Assembly: GCA_023418915.1 (NCBI GenBank)
Contig: JAEZYU010000071.1
Span: forward strand, 1 to 44,767
Direction: 5' to 3'
DNA: 44,767 nucleotides
From: Bacillota bacterium
Lineage (GTDB): Bacteria > Bacillota > Clostridia > Acetivibrionales > DTU013
In this document: in pieces, positions 23,501-32,517 of the stretch
How the letters are laid out: each line of letters starts with the position of its first letter
Numbering within the stretch: position 1 is the first letter of the stretch
Program-made: the position numbers and the translations under genes
The notes under the pieces: model-generated
Database searches by the model: none
The model's input: the letters and a program-made list of their open reading frames with translations, nothing else
What the model was told of the DNA's origin: nothing

Positions 23501-26369
23501 AGCCAAGCACTTGCTTCAGGAATCTTCCTGTATATGAGCATTCAGCCTGCGCCACTTGCTCCGGCGTGCCTTCCGCAACAACAAAACCACCCTTATTGCC
23601 GCCTTCAGGCCCCATATCGATGATATAGTCGGCCGACTTGATTACATCCAGATGATGCTCGATCACAAGCACTGTATGTCCCTTGTCCACCAGCTTGCCA
23701 AGGCAATCCAGCAGCTTTTGTATGTCTGACAGATGCAGTCCCGTAGTCGGCTCATCAAGTATATACAGATTGTGGGCTCCACGCTTGATCTTCGCCAGCT
23801 CATAAGCCAGCTTCACCCTCTGAGCTTCGCCGCCTGACAACGTGGTCGAGCTCTGACCCAGACGCATGTAGCCGAGTCCAAGCTCCTGCATTATACCCAG
23901 CTTGTGCTTCAGATACCTTTCCTCCATAAAGAACTCAAGCGCTTCTTCCACTGTCATTTCAAGCACATCTGCTATACTCTTTCCACAGTACTTGATTTCC
24001 AGTCCTTCATCCGAAAACCTCATGCCTTTACATACCGGACATATCGTTTCTATGTCCGACATAAACTGAAGGTTTGTCACGATGATCCCGTCTCCGGAGC
24101 AATGCTCGCAGCGAGTGCCGTTGGCATGGGTCAGGCTGAAGTCGATCGCCATATAGCCTCTTGCTGCTGCCTCAGGCTGCATTGCAAAGAGCTTTCTGAT
24201 CCTGTCATAAATGCCTATATAAGTGGCAGGGTTTGATTTGCTGTTCCTGCCGATCGGTGTCTGGTCAATATTGATGACATTATTCAGCAATTCCGCTCCA
24301 AAGAGAAAATCATGCTCCCCGGCAACAATACGGGCACCGGTCTTATCTACCTTGAGCTGCTTGTAGAGTATTTCGTTGATCAGCGAGCTTTTTCCCGAAC
24401 CTGAAACGCCGGTGATACATAAGAATATACCAAGAGGTATGTCCAGATCCACATTTTTCAGGTTGTTCTCTCTGGCGCCCTGTATGGATAGGAATGTATC
24501 TCCAAGATTTCTTCTCTTTTTCGGCACAGGTATGTGCTTCACTCCTGCCAGATATCGGCCGGTTACCGATTCAGGTTCCCTTATAATATCCTCGATAGTT
24601 CCAGAGGCAACTATATTACCTCCATGAACACCTGGACCCGGTCCGATCTCTATGATATGATCGGCATTTAGTATAGTATCCACATCATGTTCGACAACAA
24701 TTACAGTATTTCCGATATCCCTCAGTTTTTTCATGGTGTCTATGACCCTGCTGGAGTCACGAGGATGCAAGCCTATACTGGGTTCATCCATTACATACAG
24801 CATACCCATAAGCTCGCTGCTGATCTGCGTTGACATCTTGATACGCTGCATCTCTCCTCCCGATATGCTGTCGCTTCTCCTGCCAAGGTTGATATAGTGA
24901 AGACCGATATCTATCAATAGCTGCAGTCTTGTACAGAGCTCGCGTACAACTGTTTCACCCACATCCCTTACATCCTCGTCAAACCTCAATGTCTTAAGGA
25001 AGGATAACAGCTCGGGCAGCTGCATTCTGCTGAGCTCATCGATATTCTTGCCGCCGATCGTGACCGACAGCCTCTGCCTTTTTAGTCTTGCACCTTTGCA
25101 TTCGGGACAGATCCTCTCTATCATGCAGTCATTTATAAATGACGGCTCAAACGCCTCTGTCGTGGAGGTTCTTCTTATATATTGCCTGTACCAGTTTTCT
25201 AGCTCATGTACAAATCCCCAAAAGGGTCTGTCTCTGCCGACCAGCCAGTTTCTTTTCTGCGAAAACGGGGGCTGCAGCATCTTTACAGTCTCTCCCCTTG
25301 TACCATAGAAAAGCAGTTCATGGATATGCTTAGGAAGCTCGCTGAACGGGACATCCAGGCTGAATCCATACTGCTGGGACAAGCTGTACATCATTACCAT
25401 GTGGTAGCTGTCCTTGCCCGCAGGATTAAATACCGTATTCTTCAGTGCCCCCCTGCTTATGCTTTTTTCTGGTGCAACCACAAGGAACCGCGGTTCTACT
25501 ACATAGGACATACCTACTCCCATGCATGTGTGGCATGCACTTGCGGGAGTGTTGAACGAAAAATGGAATGGCTGCATCTCACACAGCGCAAAGTGGTGCT
25601 CCGGGCATGCAAAGCCTTCGTAAAACGATCTGTCCACACCGCCTATCACCTCAGCTTTGATCATGATATCCTCATCAAGAGCCAGCATTGCAGCTTCTAT
25701 CGTTTTAGTCAGCTGTATATAGGAAGTATTCTTTAGAGTAAACCTGTCGATAACAAGCTCCAGCTTATATTCCTTTGCTTCATCGAGTTCCCTTTTCTCC
25801 GATAACGAGAATGGTTCACCGTCTGCAAGCAAGTTTTTAAAGCCTTTTTCACGCAGTTTGTCAAAGGTATACTTGTAATCCTCTCCAAATATTTTATATA
25901 CAGGCGCTCTCAGTTCAATTACAGTGCCGGACGGCAATGACGCTATCCTTTCCGCCATCTGGGCTGCGGACAGCTGTCTGAGAGGGAAGCCGCATTCGGG
26001 GCATTTGCCTGTGCCCGCCGTCGAATAAAGCAGTCTTAGATAATCATTTATATCAGTAACGGTGCCAACAGTGGAACGCGGGTTGTTATTGCCTTTTTTC
26101 TGCTCGATCGCTATTACCGGCGACAGACCGCGCACATAGTCGACCTTCGCCTTTTTCAGCTGGCTGATCCGGCTCTTTGCAAAGTTGGAGACCGAATCCA
26201 GAAACCTTCTTTGTCCTTCGCCATATATCACATCGAAGGCGAGAGAGGATTTCCCAGACCCTGACACACCGGTGATAACGGTTAATTTGTCACGAGGTAT
26301 CTCTACCGATATGTTTTTAAGGTTATTCTGCCTTGCACCTGATATCTCAATTGTTGTTCTCACAGACAT
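23499..26369 (-). CDS. UvrA-family ABC ATPase (UvrA paralogue)
   Basis: A 956-residue DNA-damage-recognition type ATPase with two ABC modules. Walker A: TGVSGSGKSSLAFD (residue about 32) and TGVSGSGKSSLINE (about 640). Signature: SISGGEMQRIKMS and TLSGGEAQRVKLA. Walker B: LYVMDEPSIGLHP and LYILDEPTTGLHL. Sequence differs from canonical UvrA (RRFLDSVSNFAKSRISQLKK instead of the usual YARQFLGQM zone; a zinc site CPEH where UvrA has CPxC), so it is probably an UvrA2-like paralogue acting in repair or tolerance of DNA-binding drugs. AAGGAGA lies seven bases before the ATG. A second, canonical uvrA elsewhere would settle this. Confidence 0.88.
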   Translation of the reverse strand: MSVRTTIEISGARQNNLKNISVEIPRDKLTVITGVSGSGKSSLAFDVIYGEGQRRFLDSVSNFAKSRISQLKKAKVDYVRGLSPVIAIEQKKGNNNPRSTVGTVTDINDYLRLLYSTAGTGKCPECGFPLRQLSAAQMAERIASLPSGTVIELRAPVYKIFGEDYKYTFDKLREKGFKNLLADGEPFSLSEKRELDEAKEYKLELVIDRFTLKNTSYIQLTKTIEAAMLALDEDIMIKAEVIGGVDRSFYEGFACPEHHFALCEMQPFHFSFNTPASACHTCMGVGMSYVVEPRFLVVAPEKSISRGALKNTVFNPAGKDSYHMVMMYSLSQQYGFSLDVPFSELPKHIHELLFYGTRGETVKMLQPPFSQKRNWLVGRDRPFWGFVHELENWYRQYIRRTSTTEAFEPSFINDCMIERICPECKGARLKRQRLSVTIGGKNIDELSRMQLPELLSFLKTLRFDEDVRDVGETVVRELCTRLQLLIDIGLHYINLGRRSDSISGGEMQRIKMSTQISSELMGMLYVMDEPSIGLHPRDSSRVIDTMKKLRDIGNTVIVVEHDVDTILNADHIIEIGPGPGVHGGNIVASGTIEDIIREPESVTGRYLAGVKHIPVPKKRRNLGDTFLSIQGARENNLKNVDLDIPLGIFLCITGVSGSGKSSLINEILYKQLKVDKTGARIVAGEHDFLFGAELLNNVINIDQTPIGRNSKSNPATYIGIYDRIRKLFAMQPEAAARGYMAIDFSLTHANGTRCEHCSGDGIIVTNLQFMSDIETICPVCKGMRFSDEGLEIKYCGKSIADVLEMTVEEALEFFMEERYLKHKLGIMQELGLGYMRLGQSSTTLSGGEAQRVKLAYELAKIKRGAHNLYILDEPTTGLHLSDIQKLLDCLGKLVDKGHTVLVIEHHLDVIKSADYIIDMGPEGGNKGGFVVAEGTPEQVAQAECSYTGRFLKQVLG

Positions 26370-26507
26370 ATCACTATCTCCTTTTTTACATCAAAGTATC
26401 CTTCAATTGCGCTGGCCGTTGGGCTGCTTTGAACCGTATTGTACTGTTTTACACATTTTTGTACATTTTTGTACCTTGATGAACCTTGTCACAGATTCTC
26501 TCAATGA

Positions 26508-27557
26508 TCACGGTATATAAAGGTATCCCATCTCTTCGACCGCCATTTTACTCTTTGGTGTTATCCTTATGGTCTGTGACACTTTTTCTATCACGCCCTT
26601 TTCTGCGAGGTAATCAAACACCTCAATAATAAAGTGCCCATCCACATGAAAATGCTTTGAGATCAGTGTCATGGTTTTTATCTGTTGATCATCCATGAAT
26701 TCCAGCACCGGCTTTTTGAATATGTCCATTTGTTCGACAAGATAGCTGTCGATAAGTTCTATACAGTTATTTATTTCAGTTTCACTCATGTGATGAGACA
26801 TCGCACCCTCATAAAGCGGGCTGATGACATCGGGATTGAACTCCATCGCCTTCTGGATCGAGTCACGACCTATTGTCTGCTGTCTTCGGCACACCTCCAT
26901 ATTTGCTGCCACTTCGGCGCATTTGAGAAGATAAAACTGGGCATAAAGAGGATCCCTTCTTACGGTAAGCCACTTTCTGCATTTGTCATAGTATGCGATC
27001 AGCTCACATGCCAGGTAGACCATGGTAAGCGCCATATCGTCGGCTCCAACCATTTTTATGTCCTCAAAGTACTCATACAGGCTGTCGTCTGTCGTGTACA
27101 TGATCCTTCCCTTGGACAAGTAGGACTGTTCCCAGGAGCCGCCAATATTCCTCTCTATATATCTTTTGAAACCGCTTCTCGGCGCCAGCTGTACATTGAT
27201 CGTTATGCCGTCCTCAACGATACAGTAACTGTCGTTTTTCAAAACCTGGTCACGAATAAGAAGAGTCATGTCTATATCGCTCTTTTCCCAAATGACATCA
27301 TAGGTAAGGCTGCCGCTTACAATTACCGCTATTACATTAGGATCATCTCTGACCTTGTCAACAAAGCTGTTGACCGCTGCCATATACCGCTCTCGCAGCT
27401 CAGCCTGTAAGCCATCCCTCTCAGCCAGAAAGTTATCTTTCTCCGTCTGAGAGCCGCTCTTCTCTGCCTGTAAGCCGTCAATCCCGGCCCGAAAGCCATC
27501 TTTCTTTACCGTTAAGCCATCCCTCTCCGCCTGTAAGCCATCTTTGATGCTATCCAT
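26508..27557 (-). CDS. Nucleotidyltransferase with N-terminal heptad array
   Basis: A 349-residue protein with a Pol-beta-type nucleotidyltransferase domain (GSLTYDVIWEKSDIDMTLLI: GS plus the DxD metal pair), followed by a helical region and a C-terminal winged-helix-like stretch. Residues about 7-55 are seven consecutive heptapeptides (GLQAERD, GLTVKKD, GFRAGID, GLQAEKS, GSQTEKD, NFLAERD, GLQAELR) that should form a coiled coil and come from a 21-bp DNA array. The family usually starts near RERYMAAVNSF, so the N-terminus is an add-on. Start is ambiguous: the ATG at 27557 has AAGGAG 12 bases upstream. Target of nucleotidylation unknown. It is divergent from the AraC-type gene. Confidence 0.7.
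   Translation of the reverse strand: MDSIKDGLQAERDGLTVKKDGFRAGIDGLQAEKSGSQTEKDNFLAERDGLQAELRERYMAAVNSFVDKVRDDPNVIAVIVSGSLTYDVIWEKSDIDMTLLIRDQVLKNDSYCIVEDGITINVQLAPRSGFKRYIERNIGGSWEQSYLSKGRIMYTTDDSLYEYFEDIKMVGADDMALTMVYLACELIAYYDKCRKWLTVRRDPLYAQFYLLKCAEVAANMEVCRRQQTIGRDSIQKAMEFNPDVISPLYEGAMSHHMSETEINNCIELIDSYLVEQMDIFKKPVLEFMDDQQIKTMTLISKHFHVDGHFIIEVFDYLAEKGVIEKVSQTIRITPKSKMAVEEMGYLYIP
27393..27539. repeat. In-frame 21-bp array, seven units
   Basis: Seven diverged 21-bp units give the heptads at the nucleotidyltransferase N-terminus. On plus, GCC(T/A)G(T/A)AAGCCATC-type cores recur every 21 bases. Confidence 0.88.
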
Positions 27558-27693
27558 TATAGAAAGCAACTCCTTTCCTCGAACAAAACACTTGTTCTTT
27601 TTTGTGGCCAGTGGTAAGATTATACTACTTGATTTTTATATTTACAGGACAAAAATTGCTGTATTGGTAAATCTGTATTGATAATATAAATTA

Positions 27694-28767
27694 ATGAATG
27701 TAAGCTATATCAGAAGACTTAATCAACAGGCATACCATAAATATTCCATGAAATCATTAAAAGGAAATGGATGCGGAGTTTTGGACAATTACCTGCTCAA
27801 GATCATCAAGGACACAACAGAATACATCGAAACCAACATCTTTGAGCCATTGAACCTGGACTGCATTTCAGACAATGTGAACATTTCAAAGTTCCATCTT
27901 TTGAGGATGTGGAAGGGCGCAACGTCCACCGGCCTGATGGAGTATGTCCGCAGGAGGCGTATAGCGCTTTCGCTGGCAGATTTGCTGAACAGAAGCAACA
28001 GTATGGAATTCGTATCATGCAAATACTCCTTCGGAAGCGAGCGTACCTACAACAGAATCTTCAAGGATGAGTTCGGAACTACTCCGGCAAAATGGCGCAA
28101 GGCTCCTTTCCCTCTTAGGATACTTGACCGCTTCAATGCCGATTTTATGAACATGACCGGAGATGGTCTGGTGTTTCACAGGTCGACAGTCATACTGCCT
28201 GCATTTTCAATTGCGGGACCTGAATATATCATCGATTCACATGACAATATGGCAAATCAGACTGCAAACAAATTTGGTGTGGATTTTTTCTATAATCATC
28301 GTTCAAGGGTCATAAATCCCGTGGAAAAGGATGTTTATATAGGCTTCACACATGTACCTGAAACATTTGAAGGCTGTACTCTGAACCAATCATCTGTAAT
28401 AACCCAATACCAGCCATCCGTCAAGGACCGGCGCAAACCATCCATCAAGTCCCGGCACAAACCATCCGCCAGGACTCTGTACCAGCCATCCGTCAAGATA
28501 AATCAGAACAGCATCGTCCCTGCCGGCATGAAGGCAAGATACATAAAGCCCCATAAGTACGGTGTGTTCACATACATGGGGCCGCACAGACCGGAAGAGA
28601 TCTCATCGAGGACACTGTCAGGCTTATGGCAGTATATACACGAAAAATGGATACCGACAGTCAGTTTCGATCTGGATGAATACTTCCACTTCGAGCAGAT
28701 CAACTATGCAAAGTGCAACAAGCATTATTGCGAATGCGATATATATTGTCCCATATCAAAGCTTTAA
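27694..28767 (+). CDS. AraC-type regulator with GyrI-like domain
   Basis: A 357-residue regulator of the Rob/SoxS layout. The two helix-turn-helix units come first (residues about 30-135; NLDCISDNVNISKFHLLRMWK and the closing FGTTPAKWR), then a GyrI-like effector-binding domain (about 155-355). The effector domain is interrupted near residues 238-269 by four 8-residue repeats (YQPSVKD, RKPSIKS, HKPSART, YQPSVKI type), encoded by a 24-bp array. Family members lack this insert, which likely lies in a loop. The start at 27694 has no ribosome binding site, so an internal start before VLDNYLLKI is possible. Divergent from the nucleotidyltransferase, which it may regulate. Confidence 0.8.
   Translation: MNVSYIRRLNQQAYHKYSMKSLKGNGCGVLDNYLLKIIKDTTEYIETNIFEPLNLDCISDNVNISKFHLLRMWKGATSTGLMEYVRRRRIALSLADLLNRSNSMEFVSCKYSFGSERTYNRIFKDEFGTTPAKWRKAPFPLRILDRFNADFMNMTGDGLVFHRSTVILPAFSIAGPEYIIDSHDNMANQTANKFGVDFFYNHRSRVINPVEKDVYIGFTHVPETFEGCTLNQSSVITQYQPSVKDRRKPSIKSRHKPSARTLYQPSVKINQNSIVPAGMKARYIKPHKYGVFTYMGPHRPEEISSRTLSGLWQYIHEKWIPTVSFDLDEYFHFEQINYAKCNKHYCECDIYCPISKL
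28405..28500. repeat. In-frame 24-bp array, four units
   Basis: Units 28405-28428, 28429-28452, 28453-28476 and 28477-28500 share (A/C)CCATCCRYCA. They are exactly eight codons long, inside the GyrI-like domain of the AraC-type gene. Confidence 0.92.
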
Positions 28768-28916
28768 TACTGGGAGGAATGGCTGAATTCGTGATGCAAG
28801 ATTTTTAGAGCTCTCAGCCAAAGCAAAAACAGTCAACTGCTTTTATACCCTTCGGTTGCTTTTACTTTGTCAACTGACAACTTAATCGATTTATACGGAA
28901 AAATATTGTTTTATTA

Positions 28917-28945
28917 TTGCATATTTATTCATCTGCATGTATAAT
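28917..28945 (+). promoter_or_regulatory. Promoter for remnant and aminotransferase
   Basis: TTGCAT (28917-28922), 17-base spacer and TATAAT (28940-28945), followed by GGAGGGG at about 28967 and the ATG of the remnant gene. Confidence 0.65.
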
Positions 28946-28979
28946 TATTCTATTATTCAGTTACTGGAGGGGATAAATA

Positions 28980-29194
28980 ATGTTGAAGCCTGAAACATAT
29001 GATATGGGCAAATATCTGCAGCTAACCGATATAATCGATTATGATCAAGAGCTTATCAAAACAGTATCAGAAAAGCTCAGGCTCAGTGTTTTATAGTTTA
29101 TGCTCAGCCATCACCCGCCGTTATTGAGTCGCTGACAAAAGCAAGAACAATATTTGACCTTGTAGATAATCTGCCAAGTGAAGTGGCCTTATGA
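28980..29194 (+). pseudogene. Remnant of a transglutaminase-like gene
   Basis: The ATG at 28980 has an excellent ribosome binding site (GGAGGGG) and opens 38 codons containing YLQLTDIIDYDQELIKTVSE, then stops. The next 31 codons in another frame (29099-29194) read YAQPSPAVIESLTKARTIFD and end DNLPSEVAL. These two pieces match the two ends of short clostridial transglutaminase-like proteins (about 220 residues), while the catalytic Cys-His-Asp middle is missing. The simplest reading is an internal deletion of about 450 bases. The family assignment rests on memory of relatives and needs a search. Confidence 0.6.
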
Positions 29195-29233
29195 TTCATG
29201 TTAAGAAGGTATCTAAAAATAGGAGGTATCGAT

Positions 29234-30430
29234 ATGCTCAATACTACAAAGGAGCTTTTGGAGCAAGCCGAAAAATCAATACTTTTTACAGCTAAGCGGC
29301 CGAATGTCGTTATGGAGAAAGGTGAAGGAATGTACCTTTGGGATACAGACGGCAAAAAGTATCTGGACTTCATTGGCGGCTGGGCTGTCAACTGCCTCGG
29401 GCACTGCCCTGCAGTCATTTCGGATGCACTAAATGAGCAGTCTTCACTTCTGGTAAATGCAAGCCCGACATTTTACAACAAACCGATGATAGAGCTGTCA
29501 AGGCTTCTTGCCGACATATCCTGCTTTGACAGAGTGTCCTTCACAAGTACAGGCGCAGAAGCAAATGAAGGGGCTATTAAGCTTGCCAGAAAGTTTGGTT
29601 CAAAATACCGTAATGGCGCTTTTGAAATAATAACTACAATAAGCAGCTTTCACGGAAGAACTCTTGCAACAATGTCTGCCACAGGAAAAAAGCTGTGGGA
29701 TGATCTGTTCAAGCCTAAAACGCCTGGTTTCAGGCATGTTCCGTTCAATGATATCGACGCTATGACAGCAGCGGTCAGTGACAATACCTGCGCAATTTTG
29801 CTTGAACCTGTGCAGGGTGAGGGCGGTGTAAATATTGCCGATGACATATACATCAAAGACCTGCGCAAGCTATGCAACGAAAAGGGCATTTTGCTTATAT
29901 TCGATGAGACCCAGACCGGTATAGGCAGGACAGGTAAAATGTTCGCTTATGAGCACTACGGTGTCGAGCCTGACATAATGACGCTTGCAAAGGGTATAGG
30001 TGGCGGCTTTCCGCTTTCGGCAATGCTGGCAAAGGAAGAGCTCAACATATTTGATGCAGGCGATCAGGGCGGAACGTATACCGGCCAGCCTCTTGCCATG
30101 ACTGTAGGGTTGGCTGTCATAAAGGAAGTAATAAATAAAAACCTTGCCGAAAGAGCTGCCATTATGGGTGATTATATCATGGATAGATTAAAAGAACTTG
30201 CACTTAAGCATCCTATCAAAAACATCCGGGGAAAAGGCCTGCTTACTGCCTTCGATCTGCCTGATCCAGTTGGGAAAGAGATAGTTTCGGCATGTTTAGC
30301 TGAAGGTCTTATAATAAATTCGCCTCAGCCATCATCGATCCGGTTGATGTCACCTCTGATCGTTACAAAGAGTGATGTTGACAATATGATTAAAATTTTG
30401 TCTGCTGTCTTGAGCCGTATCGCTCCATAA
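29234..30430 (+). CDS. Class III aminotransferase (ArgD-like)
   Basis: A 398-residue PLP enzyme of the acetylornithine/4-aminobutyrate aminotransferase class. Marks are the phosphate-binding STGAEANEGAIKLAR, FHGRTLATMSATG, the FDETQTGIGRTG Asp, and the PLP lysine in LAKGIGGGFP. ATG 29234 has AGGAGG seven bases upstream. It is closest in look to acetylornithine aminotransferases, but no arg genes adjoin, so substrate is open. It is probably transcribed from the promoter at 28917 through the transglutaminase remnant. Ends before a strong terminator. Confidence 0.9.
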   Translation: MLNTTKELLEQAEKSILFTAKRPNVVMEKGEGMYLWDTDGKKYLDFIGGWAVNCLGHCPAVISDALNEQSSLLVNASPTFYNKPMIELSRLLADISCFDRVSFTSTGAEANEGAIKLARKFGSKYRNGAFEIITTISSFHGRTLATMSATGKKLWDDLFKPKTPGFRHVPFNDIDAMTAAVSDNTCAILLEPVQGEGGVNIADDIYIKDLRKLCNEKGILLIFDETQTGIGRTGKMFAYEHYGVEPDIMTLAKGIGGGFPLSAMLAKEELNIFDAGDQGGTYTGQPLAMTVGLAVIKEVINKNLAERAAIMGDYIMDRLKELALKHPIKNIRGKGLLTAFDLPDPVGKEIVSACLAEGLIINSPQPSSIRLMSPLIVTKSDVDNMIKILSAVLSRIAP

Positions 30431-30554
30431 AGGAAGCCGGCAGATCATGAAGATTAATTGCCCGCTTCTGACATCGATACCTCTGCTTGCTGCACCAGAA
30501 AAGCATCAGAATACTGTACACTGATCCCCGGCAGCAATATTGCTTGATAAAATA

Positions 30555-30598
30555 TGGGCAAGCCCTGTATTTCACCGGGCTGCCCAATTTTATAGCAC
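30555..30598 (+). terminator. Terminator after the aminotransferase
   Basis: GGGCAAGCCC and GGGCTGCCC form a stem with one bulge, followed by AATTTTAT, about 125 bases after the stop. Confidence 0.75.
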
Positions 30599-30607
30599 TT
30601 TGGTTCA

Positions 30608-30633
30608 AAGGAAATTTTTCGTTTGTAGAAAAA
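30608..30633 (+). repeat. Fragment of dispersed repeat A
   Basis: AAGGAAATTTTTCGTTTGTA plus GAAAAA is the same as 44519-44545 except for one missing A. It then diverges, so only the first palindrome of the element is present. Confidence 0.65.
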
Positions 30634-30693
30634 CCGCCTCACTATTATCTGCATGCGTACAAGCATAATAGCAGAAAATCAGCTTCTGCCAAA

Positions 30694-31035
30694 TCACCAT
30701 TTGCCCTTTTTCATATGACCTTCCATCTCAGCCTTGGATCTCTGCTTTATTATCCTTGCCTCTTTTACTGCATCCTTGAATAATGCCACGCAAGGCGGGT
30801 CAAGGTCGATATCTATACCCTCCTGCGCCAGTTTTAAGATCCTTTCTGCAAGGCCGACGATCTCCATATGGATATCATTGGTCCTCTCTGACTTGATTAC
30901 CTTGTCAGCCTCTTCTTCACTGAGCTGCACGAATTTGTCCTTCGGTGCTCCGCACTTCGGGCAGGCATCAGGCGCCTCATTTCCCATATGTATGTATCCG
31001 CATACGCTGCATTTCCATACCTTTCTCATCTTCAT
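30694..31035 (-). CDS. Rubredoxin-like domain protein
   Basis: A 113-residue protein. Residues 5-32 form a rubredoxin-type iron site of the short rubrerythrin kind (WKCSVCGYIHMG, then DACPKCGAPKDKF) with four Cys. About 65 residues of predicted helix follow and lack the ferritin-like di-iron motif of full rubrerythrin. It likely carries electrons in oxygen or peroxide defence, which is inference. Start ATG with AAAGGA just upstream. It is convergent with the aminotransferase. Confidence 0.82.
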   Translation of the reverse strand: MKMRKVWKCSVCGYIHMGNEAPDACPKCGAPKDKFVQLSEEEADKVIKSERTNDIHMEIVGLAERILKLAQEGIDIDLDPPCVALFKDAVKEARIIKQRSKAEMEGHMKKGKW

Positions 31036-31172
31036 ATCATCCTTTCAGATAAATAATTGATAAATATCTTCTATATTTATACCCAATTATCCAGTCTGAA
31101 AACGAATTGTTATTTGTCGGACATTTTTATCGGGACATTTTTATCGCATCATCTTATCGGACTGTTCCGGCT

Positions 31173-32276
31173 TTATTCTATCTTTACTCCGGCGTTGACA
31201 GGCATTATCTGTATCCAGGTCTGTCCGCGGTTCAGCACGATTGGATCGCCGTTCTCATACGTGTATTTTGTTTGAGCGCTTCTGGATTCCTTCGACCATT
31301 TCAGTTTGACGGACTTTCCGCAGGTGATGAAAAATCCCTTGCCGCTTCCGGTAGTATCCATATCCTGCCGCCCTGCATAGTCCCCTTTTATGTCCCAATT
31401 GGGCACATACATAACTATGATGTTTTTAGCCTCAAGCTGCTGTCCGCTAACTCTTTCCATATGTTCATTGCCGTACCTGAAACGCTTGTATGTCCCCGTT
31501 TCACTGTCGTAGTCGTATCTGGATGTCATGGACGGGTATTTTAATGTGACTGTCACTGCATTTTCGCCGTTTACAGGGATGATGTCAGATGACGTTTCAT
31601 TGTATACCAGAGGGAATTTCGCATCTGTCGTCTCTTTGAACTTCCTTTTCACGACGTACTTTTTCAGCTTCTCCATAGAAGTGTACGAATCCTGCCAGTT
31701 ACCCCTGTCCTTTGTCAGATCCCAGAAAACATCCGGTCCAAGATACATACCGTCTATTTCATTTATTTTTAATTTTACTATATCATCACCCGCCTGCGGA
31801 CTGCCTCCGTAGTGCACATATATGGCATCGTATTCCATGCTAAAATCAAGGAAATAGTGTCTCGCACTCCTCACAGGACCTATCATTTCAGGCTCTGTAC
31901 CCCAAAAAACCGGCATCAGCCTGGTCAATCCGCCCTCAACTATTACCTCATAAACTATCTGTGCCTTGTCCAGTCCACCCTGCGGAAGTACCTTTGACCC
32001 TTGGTTATCTATCATTACGGCCATAGGACGCATTCCTTCAGACGGAAGTGTGTAATCGTCCTTCTCAGGTTCAGCCATCTCCTCTGGGCCTCCCCCCTCC
32101 TCTGCCTCTGAAGGCTCGGGCAGATTATCCTCAGATAGTTGTGTTTTGTCCGGTACCGGTATTTCCGTTTCCACAACGACAGGCTGAATATCCGTTTCTG
32201 TCTCCTTTGATCCACAGGAGCATAAGGATATGGCAAATATTATAGACAAAAGACATAAGATATATCTTCTTCTCAT
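31173..32276 (-). CDS. DUF3048 lipoprotein (YerB-like)
   Basis: A 367-residue exported lipoprotein. The signal peptide has MRRR, a hydrophobic stretch and the lipobox LCSC, with Cys about residue 21. An acidic Pro/Glu linker follows (about 30-75), then the DUF3048 domain starting RPMAVMIDNQ, with GPVRSARHYFLDF and YVHYGGSPQA, and the C-terminal DUF3048 part ending RGQTWIQIMPVN. Relatives include Bacillus YerB; the function is unknown, presumed cell-envelope associated. ATG 32276 is seven bases after GGGAGG; the upstream TTG at 32282 is too close to it. Confidence 0.9.
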   Translation of the reverse strand: MRRRYILCLLSIIFAISLCSCGSKETETDIQPVVVETEIPVPDKTQLSEDNLPEPSEAEEGGGPEEMAEPEKDDYTLPSEGMRPMAVMIDNQGSKVLPQGGLDKAQIVYEVIVEGGLTRLMPVFWGTEPEMIGPVRSARHYFLDFSMEYDAIYVHYGGSPQAGDDIVKLKINEIDGMYLGPDVFWDLTKDRGNWQDSYTSMEKLKKYVVKRKFKETTDAKFPLVYNETSSDIIPVNGENAVTVTLKYPSMTSRYDYDSETGTYKRFRYGNEHMERVSGQQLEAKNIIVMYVPNWDIKGDYAGRQDMDTTGSGKGFFITCGKSVKLKWSKESRSAQTKYTYENGDPIVLNRGQTWIQIMPVNAGVKIE

Positions 32277-32408
32277 GGACAAACCTCCCGGGATATGCTT
32301 GATGTCATTTTAATAATATTCTATCTGATATACGTAAATCCTTTTAAATGACGATAATTTGCCATATGAAATTTCTTGCAAAAGTCGACATAATAAACAA
32401 ATACCACT

Positions 32409-32436
32409 TGGACATCAATGCTATTACAAGTATAAT
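32409..32436 (+). promoter_or_regulatory. Promoter of the PilZ gene
   Basis: TGGACA (32409-32414), 16-base spacer and TATAAT (32431-32436), about 80 bases before the PilZ-protein start. Confidence 0.6.
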
Positions 32437-32517
32437 AATAGTAGACAGACAATATATCTATTACAATATGTGCAACTTAAGCCTTACAGAAACAGCACAA
32501 AACTCAGGAGACTAACC

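Noticed and set aside
23197..23541. Gly/Ile/Leu-rich reading frame between purC and the UvrA paralogue
   Set aside because: It is a translation of the 45-bp duplication and lacks a ribosome binding site.
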